Shown here in pieces: positions 7,966 to 11,714 of a DNA stretch of 11,714 bases; the stretch's first letter is position 1, and each line of letters starts with the position of its first letter. The stretch covers positions 1 through 11,714 of the forward strand of contig CAIWVR010000434.1 of the NCBI GenBank assembly GCA_903916165.1, written 5' to 3'. Under the pieces are notes generated by a model that did not search any database, had not been told where the DNA came from, and worked only from the letters and a program-made list of their open reading frames with translations. This stretch comes from an uncultured Hyphomicrobiales bacterium. GTDB taxonomy: Bacteria > Pseudomonadota > Alphaproteobacteria > Rhizobiales > Beijerinckiaceae. Position numbers and translations under genes: made by a program.

Positions 7966-10065
7966 ATGAAAGCGCTCTCCCTCGCCGTCCTCGCCTTCGC
8001 CGTCCTGAGCCTCGGGCTCGGGGCCGCCGGCAAATTCGACGGCGGTCTGCTGCTGGGCACCGCTTGCCTCATCTGCGCGGTCTCGACCTTCCGCTCGCAG
8101 AAGATCTCCAGCTTCCTGAAGATCTTTGTCGCAATCTTTGCGAGCGAGACGGTGATTTTCGGCTTGATCGTCATGGCGATCAAGCTTGGCTTCTGGCCCG
8201 AGTGGGCGCGTGACTATGTCATTCCCGACAGCCTGCCCTTGACGGTCGCCGTGTTCGGCATTCTCGTGGAGGCGGTCTCTCATCTCGCCGTCGTGCGCGC
8301 GATCACGAGCATTGCCGACCGTTATTTCGAAAATGATGACATGGGCTCCGCCCGCATCTGGCCGCTCGCCCGCTTCATGGCGAAGGAACGCCGCGTCGCC
8401 ATCGCGATGGTCGCGTTTCTCGTGGTCGTCAACCAGGCGCAGGTCGCAATTTCGGTGCGCCTGTCGTTCTTCAACCGCGACTGGTTCAACGCTATCCAGG
8501 CGCGCGAGGAAGCGACCTTCTGGAACCTGCTGCTGTGGGTATTCACACCTTGGGCGTTCATTTACGTCGCCAGCGCGATCATCGAATTTGTCGTCCAGTC
8601 GATGCTCATCATCCGCTGGCGCAACTGGCTGACGAGCCATTACATCGCCCGCTGGCTCGACGGCAATACGCATTACCGCATGAGCCTGCTCAATGCCGAT
8701 GCCGACAATCCCGACCAGCGCATCGCCGAGGACGTCAACCGCTTCATCGACGGCGGCAACGTCGGCTATGGCATCTACTCCTATTCGATCCTGCTGATCT
8801 CGACATTGTCGTCGCTGGTGTCCTTCTCGATCGTGCTGTGGGGCCTTTCGGAAAACTTCACGATCCCCTACACGAACACGAGCATTCCGGGCTTTCTGTT
8901 CTGGGTTGCGCTGGCCTATGCGGCGCTCGGCACCGCGATCACCCACTGGATCGGCCGTCCCCTCGTCGCGCTCTATTTTGCGCGCCAGCGCTATGAGGCC
9001 GATTTCCGCTTCTCGCTTGCGCGTTTGCGCGAATATGCCGAACAGGTCGCCCTGCTCGGCGGCGAGCGCGCCGAGCAATCGTCCCTGCGCGCCCGCTTCG
9101 GGGCCATCATCGGGAATTATCTTTCCATCGTGCAGCGTCGCAAGCAGCTCATGGCTTTCACGGCCACCTATGGCCAGATCAGCCCGATCATTCCCTATAT
9201 TTTCACGGCCCCTTTCTATTTCGCACAGAAGATCCAGCTCGGCGTGATGACGCAGACCGCTGGTGCCTTCGGGCGTGTCGAGGGTGCGCTGACCTTCTTC
9301 GTCAATTATTATTCGTCGCTGGCCGACTTCAAGGCGGTGCTCGACCGCCTGACCTCGTTCGACACCGCCATCGACACCGCGCGCAATCTCGACGCCGCGC
9401 CACCGCGCATCGAGGTGACGAGCCACGCGCTGACCGATATTGAAATTGGCCGCCTTGACGTGCGCCTGCCCGATGGCCGCCATGTGATCGGCACGGAGGG
9501 CGTGGTCTTCACAGCCGGCCAATCCGTGCTGTTGACCGGGCCTTCAGGCTCAGGCAAGTCGACGCTGTTTCGCGTGATCTCGGGCGTCTGGCCGTTCGGG
9601 CAGGGCGACGTGCGCACGCCGGAGGGCAAGACGCTTCTGCTGCTGCCGCAAAAGCCCTACCTGCCGCAGGGCGCTCTTCGCCAGGCCGTCACCTATCCCA
9701 ATGTGAGTGCGGATTTCAGCGATGCGCAGATCCAGGAGGCGCTGATCGCCGCGCGTCTGCCGCTGCTGGCGCAACGCATCGACGAGGAGGGCGTCTGGTC
9801 GCAGCGCCTGTCGGGGGGAGAACAGCAACGTCTCGCCATCGCGCGCGCGCTGCTGGCCAAGCCCGACTGGCTGCTGCTGGATGAGGCGACCGCGGCGCTG
9901 GATGAAAATCTCGAAGCGGAGATTTACGCCGTCATCGCCGAAAAGCTGCCCGATACGACGGTGATCTCGATTGGCCACCGCTCGACGCTGCTGGCCTTCC
10001 ACAGCCGCCGCATCAACATGCAAAAGCGTGGTGAGAGTTTCGCACCGGTCGATGCGGCTGACTGA
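7966..10065 (+). CDS. ABC transporter, fused permease and ATPase (SbmA/BacA/YddA-like)
   Basis: 699 aa from ATG 7966, preferred over an in-frame TTG at 7933; the ribosome binding site is weak (GAAAGA at 7953-7958). Residues 1-129 hold about four hydrophobic segments (1-21, 26-42, 50-77, 90-110). From about 130 begins the ABC_membrane_2-type permease domain: RDWFNAIQAREEATFW (171-186), IIRWRNWLT (215-223), the signature DNPDQRIAEDVNRF (247-260), and RYEADFRFSLARLREYAE (342-359). The C-terminal ATPase is complete: Walker A GPSGSGKST (525-533), Q-loop LPQKPYLPQG, signature LSGGEQ (615-620), Walker B LLLDEA with D639/E640, and H-loop H671. Two copies would form the exporter- or importer-type unit in the inner membrane. 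Relatives take up or move peptides, cobalamin or very-long-chain lipids; the substrate here is unknown. The N-terminal membrane extension appears longer than in the YddA-type proteins I recall. Confidence 0.88.
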   Translation: MKALSLAVLAFAVLSLGLGAAGKFDGGLLLGTACLICAVSTFRSQKISSFLKIFVAIFASETVIFGLIVMAIKLGFWPEWARDYVIPDSLPLTVAVFGILVEAVSHLAVVRAITSIADRYFENDDMGSARIWPLARFMAKERRVAIAMVAFLVVVNQAQVAISVRLSFFNRDWFNAIQAREEATFWNLLLWVFTPWAFIYVASAIIEFVVQSMLIIRWRNWLTSHYIARWLDGNTHYRMSLLNADADNPDQRIAEDVNRFIDGGNVGYGIYSYSILLISTLSSLVSFSIVLWGLSENFTIPYTNTSIPGFLFWVALAYAALGTAITHWIGRPLVALYFARQRYEADFRFSLARLREYAEQVALLGGERAEQSSLRARFGAIIGNYLSIVQRRKQLMAFTATYGQISPIIPYIFTAPFYFAQKIQLGVMTQTAGAFGRVEGALTFFVNYYSSLADFKAVLDRLTSFDTAIDTARNLDAAPPRIEVTSHALTDIEIGRLDVRLPDGRHVIGTEGVVFTAGQSVLLTGPSGSGKSTLFRVISGVWPFGQGDVRTPEGKTLLLLPQKPYLPQGALRQAVTYPNVSADFSDAQIQEALIAARLPLLAQRIDEEGVWSQRLSGGEQQRLAIARALLAKPDWLLLDEATAALDENLEAEIYAVIAEKLPDTTVISIGHRSTLLAFHSRRINMQKRGESFAPVDAAD

Positions 10066-10073
10066 AGATGAGG

Positions 10074-10103
10074 CGCGCGCGGTGCCTCTAAAAGCCGCGC
10101 GCG
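10074..10103. terminator. Possible hairpin between convergent genes
   Basis: The inverted repeat CGCGCGCGG (10074-10082) and CCGCGCGCG (10095-10103), with a 12-nt loop, spans the 22-bp gap between the transporter stop and the META-protein stop. Its right arm lies in the last codons of the minus-strand gene. There is no T run on either strand, so function as a terminator is uncertain. Confidence 0.35.
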
Positions 10104-10537
10104 AAGGAGAGCGAGCCCGAGGCACCCTTCACTTCCAGCATGCCGTTGACGAGATCCCAGCCGGAGCGGTTGTGCAGCGTCACGAGATAGGTGCGCTCAA
10201 AAGCCATTTTTGCGGCATCGCACTGCTTCTTGGTCAGGGCGACGGGACCGACCGCGAAGCGCTGGTTGCGCACCGGCCACATGGTTGCCGACCAAGTGTT
10301 GCAGCCAGAGAAGCCAGAGCCGCGAAACTGCCCGTCGATCGTCAGGGTCGCCTCCATGCCGGCAGGCAGTGTCTTGCCGTTTATGGCGCGCAGCGTCCAG
10401 TTGGAATCTTTCGGAAACGTCTTCTCTTCCTTCTGCTGGGCAGCCGCCGGCCTTGCGGCTTGCTGTGCGAAGGCAGAGCTGGAAACAGCGAGGCCCGAAA
10501 GGCCGAGGGCGAGGAACAGCGCACCGCGATGGAACAT
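10088..10537 (-). CDS. Secreted META (HslJ/DUF306-like) domain protein
   Basis: 149 aa from ATG 10537. This start is preferred to one 17 codons upstream because it gives a clean signal peptide and has GGAGAA 9 nt before it. Residues 1-24 (FLALGLSGLAVSSSAFA core) form a Sec signal with likely cleavage after AFA. A short Ala/Gln/Lys linker follows. The mature domain opens with WTLRAINGK and contains GSGFSGCNTWSATM and, further on, GPVALTKKQCDAAKMAFE, resembling the META-domain pattern of 'GCN' followed by 'T..AC' about 30 residues later. The two cysteines could form a disulfide in the periplasm. There is no lipobox cysteine, so it is soluble rather than a lipoprotein. HslJ in E. coli is linked to novobiocin resistance and heat shock; no function can be inferred for this one. 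It is convergent with the ABC transporter and probably monocistronic. Confidence 0.7.
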   Translation of the reverse strand: MFHRGALFLALGLSGLAVSSSAFAQQAARPAAAQQKEEKTFPKDSNWTLRAINGKTLPAGMEATLTIDGQFRGSGFSGCNTWSATMWPVRNQRFAVGPVALTKKQCDAAKMAFERTYLVTLHNRSGWDLVNGMLEVKGASGSLSFARGF

Positions 10538-10699
10538 GATCGATTCTTCTCCAGAAACACTGTCAAGATAGGCGGGCGCGCGTGCCACCGCAACGCCGGG
10601 CCGCGCTCAGTGTCGCGCAGCGAGTTTGAGGTTGTTGTGTAAGCACCGCCCCGAGCATCCAAGGCTTGCTCAGGCGTGGCGCGCTGGGTGATCAACGGC

Positions 10700-10736
10700 T
10701 AAAATAAAGCGACCCCCGCCTTTGGGGCGAGGGTCG
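10700..10736 (-). terminator. Rho-independent terminator on the minus strand
   Basis: The stem CGACCC-C-CGCC (10710-10720) pairs with GGCG-A-GGGTCG (10726-10736) around a short loop, with one internal mismatch. Read on the minus strand it is followed by CTTTATTTTAG (10709 down to 10699), a good U-rich tail. It lies about 70 bp beyond the stop of the PemK-like gene and probably ends that transcript, perhaps with hisS. Confidence 0.75.
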
Positions 10737-10807
10737 ATCGATAATCAGGGCCGAATGGTTACGGCGAACGAGATCAAAATGCCACTTTGGGGCTCAAAAG
10801 TCAAGAA

Positions 10808-11242
10808 TCAGAGATGCGATCCGAGACGGCCGAGCCCAAGTGCGTTCAGCATCGCCACCTGACACGCGCGCCGATCTGTCGCGTTAAGAGGGGTACGAGA
10901 TAATGATCCCTTCACCTTCAGGCGATCAAGGCGAGCCAATGAGACAGCTATCAGCATGTCTCCTTTGAGCCAAGAGTCTCGACCAATGAAGGGATAGCGC
11001 CCGGCAGGAATGAAGTAATGGTAGGATTTGACAGGTGCTGGCGGCAGGGTTGAAAGCGGTGCGACAACGATCAGGTCATTGGCGGCGTTAGAGTTTATCA
11101 CAACGACGTGCCGACGCTTGTGCATCTCCGGCCGAACTGACACCGGAGGAGCGTTCAATGGGAACGTCTCCGGATCACGGGGATCCGGGCCGAACTCGCA
11201 AAGCAGAATGTCCCCTGAAGCGGGTCGGAAGGTGATCGGCAT
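10808..11242 (-). CDS. PemK/MazF-like toxin-family protein, apparently without antitoxin
   Basis: 144 aa, somewhat longer than a typical 110-aa MazF. Family features in order: GDILLCEFGPD at the N-terminus, HKRRHVVVINS (41-51) with the arginine region that carries the catalytic Arg in MazF, VVAPLST (59-65) with the Ser/Thr active-site region, and SWLKGDMLIAVSLARLDRL near the end of the fold. Toxic members are ribonucleases that cut mRNA in the cytoplasm. No antitoxin frame is visible in the 60 bp to hisS upstream or in the 219 bp downstream, so it may be an orphan, a domesticated relative or paired with a distant partner. The gene is visibly richer in A/T than its neighbours, suggesting acquisition. 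It is on the hisS strand, 60 bp after the hisS stop, and is followed by a terminator at 10700-10736. Confidence 0.7.
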   Translation of the reverse strand: MPITFRPASGDILLCEFGPDPRDPETFPLNAPPVSVRPEMHKRRHVVVINSNAANDLIVVAPLSTLPPAPVKSYHYFIPAGRYPFIGRDSWLKGDMLIAVSLARLDRLKVKGSLSRTPLNATDRRACQVAMLNALGLGRLGSHL

Positions 11243-11302
11243 TTGAAATCATTCCAGCAATTGATCCGCGCCACTGCAATGCTACGTGGTCGCGGCTGAG
11301 CC

Positions 11303-11714
11303 TCAGCTGTGACGGCTGAGCACTTCCTTCACGGCGGTCAGCAGATCGGCTTCCGGTGCCGAGAACTGGGCGCGCGCGCGCAGTTCAAGATAGTCGGCGC
11401 GATCCTTGGTTGAAGCCGCGAGTTCCGCGCCAAGCACAAGATCGCGAATTGAAATCTCGCCCTTGTCGCGCTCGTTGGAGCCCTGGATCACGGCGCAGAC
11501 CGACCGGCGCTTGTCGGCATATTTCATCTGGGCGTTCATGCCCGCCGCGCCGAGATAGAGTTCGGCGCGAATGCCGGCGGCGCGCAATTGCGCGACAAAG
11601 CCCTGATAGCGGGCCATTTCCGCACGATCCAGCACGAGCACGACCACGGGACCGCGCGCCGCATCGCCACGTGCGATGGGGCTGCCGATGGCGGTCAGTG
11701 CCGCCAGCAGGCGC
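11303..11714 (-). CDS. hisS: Histidyl-tRNA synthetase, C-terminal part (5' end beyond window)
   Basis: The frame is open from the window edge to TGA at 11303-11305, giving about 137 residues; the start is outside, so an internal GTG at 11647 is not the true start. The sequence RAAGIRAELYLGAAGMNAQM, followed by KYADKRRSVCAVIQG and GEISIRDLVLG, is the anticodon-binding domain of class II HisRS, which reads the GUG anticodon of tRNA-His. The catalytic domain with motifs 1-3 lies off the window. No sign of damage is seen. HisZ, the paralogue in histidine biosynthesis, normally lacks this C-terminal domain, which supports HisS. Confidence 0.9.
   Translation of the reverse strand, partial: RLLAALTAIGSPIARGDAARGPVVVLVLDRAEMARYQGFVAQLRAAGIRAELYLGAAGMNAQMKYADKRRSVCAVIQGSNERDKGEISIRDLVLGAELAASTKDRADYLELRARAQFSAPEADLLTAVKEVLSRHS

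Noticed and set aside
7870..9522. 550-codon minus-strand frame opposite the ABC transporter
   Set aside because: Shadow frame; composition is rich in His/Arg/Asp without any recognisable domain, while the plus strand has a complete transporter.
10589..10699. Searched for tRNA, small RNA or antitoxin between the META protein and the minus-strand terminator
   Set aside because: No cloverleaf, no convincing frame; only an ordinary upstream region is visible.
11243..11302. Possible small antitoxin gene upstream of the PemK-like gene
   Set aside because: Only 60 bp separate it from the hisS stop; too short for any known antitoxin and no start with a ribosome binding site is seen.

Overview
The window reads as a chromosomal segment of an alphaproteobacterium, probably of the Hyphomicrobiales. 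The evidence is high GC content, third-position G/C bias, an alphaproteobacterial-type heat-shock promoter with a CIRCE operator before groESL, a glcE-glcF glycolate oxidase operon, an IHF-alpha-like protein, and an intergenic palindrome of the 'CGTCATTGCGAG...' type that I recall from Bradyrhizobium-like genomes. The genus cannot be fixed from sequence alone. Most of the content is housekeeping or conserved accessory genes. I do not see a clearly new multi-gene system.

Layout, left to right. (1) 1-2213, plus strand: the 3' end of glcE, glcF complete, and a lysine/alanine-rich histone H1-like protein whose ribosome binding site overlaps the glcF stop codon. (2) 2214-2678: a 465-bp stretch with no supportable gene. 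It holds a possible terminator and what looks like a decayed half copy of the palindrome found at 7768-7864. (3) 2679-3401, plus strand: a DUF2076-type protein ending at a strong terminator. That terminator lies inside the last codons of the convergent minus-strand gene at 3407-4897, a polytopic polysaccharide/lipid-linked oligosaccharide exporter of the Wzx/MATE-like superfamily. (4) 4959-7096, plus strand: heat-shock promoter, perfect CIRCE, groES and groEL, followed by two hairpins. (5) 7402-7752, plus strand: a divergent IHF-alpha/HU family protein, then the palindromic repeat. (6) 7966-10065, plus strand: a fused permease-ATPase ABC transporter of the SbmA/BacA/YddA-like class. It is convergent with a small secreted META (HslJ-like) domain protein at 10088-10537. 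(7) 10700-11714, minus strand: a terminator, an apparently orphan PemK/MazF-type toxin-like gene, and the 3' end of hisS running off the window edge.

Functional links. GlcE and GlcF are subunits of one membrane-associated glycolate dehydrogenase feeding the glyoxylate/photorespiratory salvage route. GroES and GroEL form one chaperonin, apparently under dual RpoH (activation) and HrcA (repression) control. Two nucleoid-type proteins, the H1-like protein and the IHF-like protein, lie in the window but are far apart and not visibly linked. The most useful items for a second look are the H1-like gene translationally tied to glcF, the divergent IHF paralogue, the repeat and its decayed relative, and the orphan PemK-like gene downstream of hisS.
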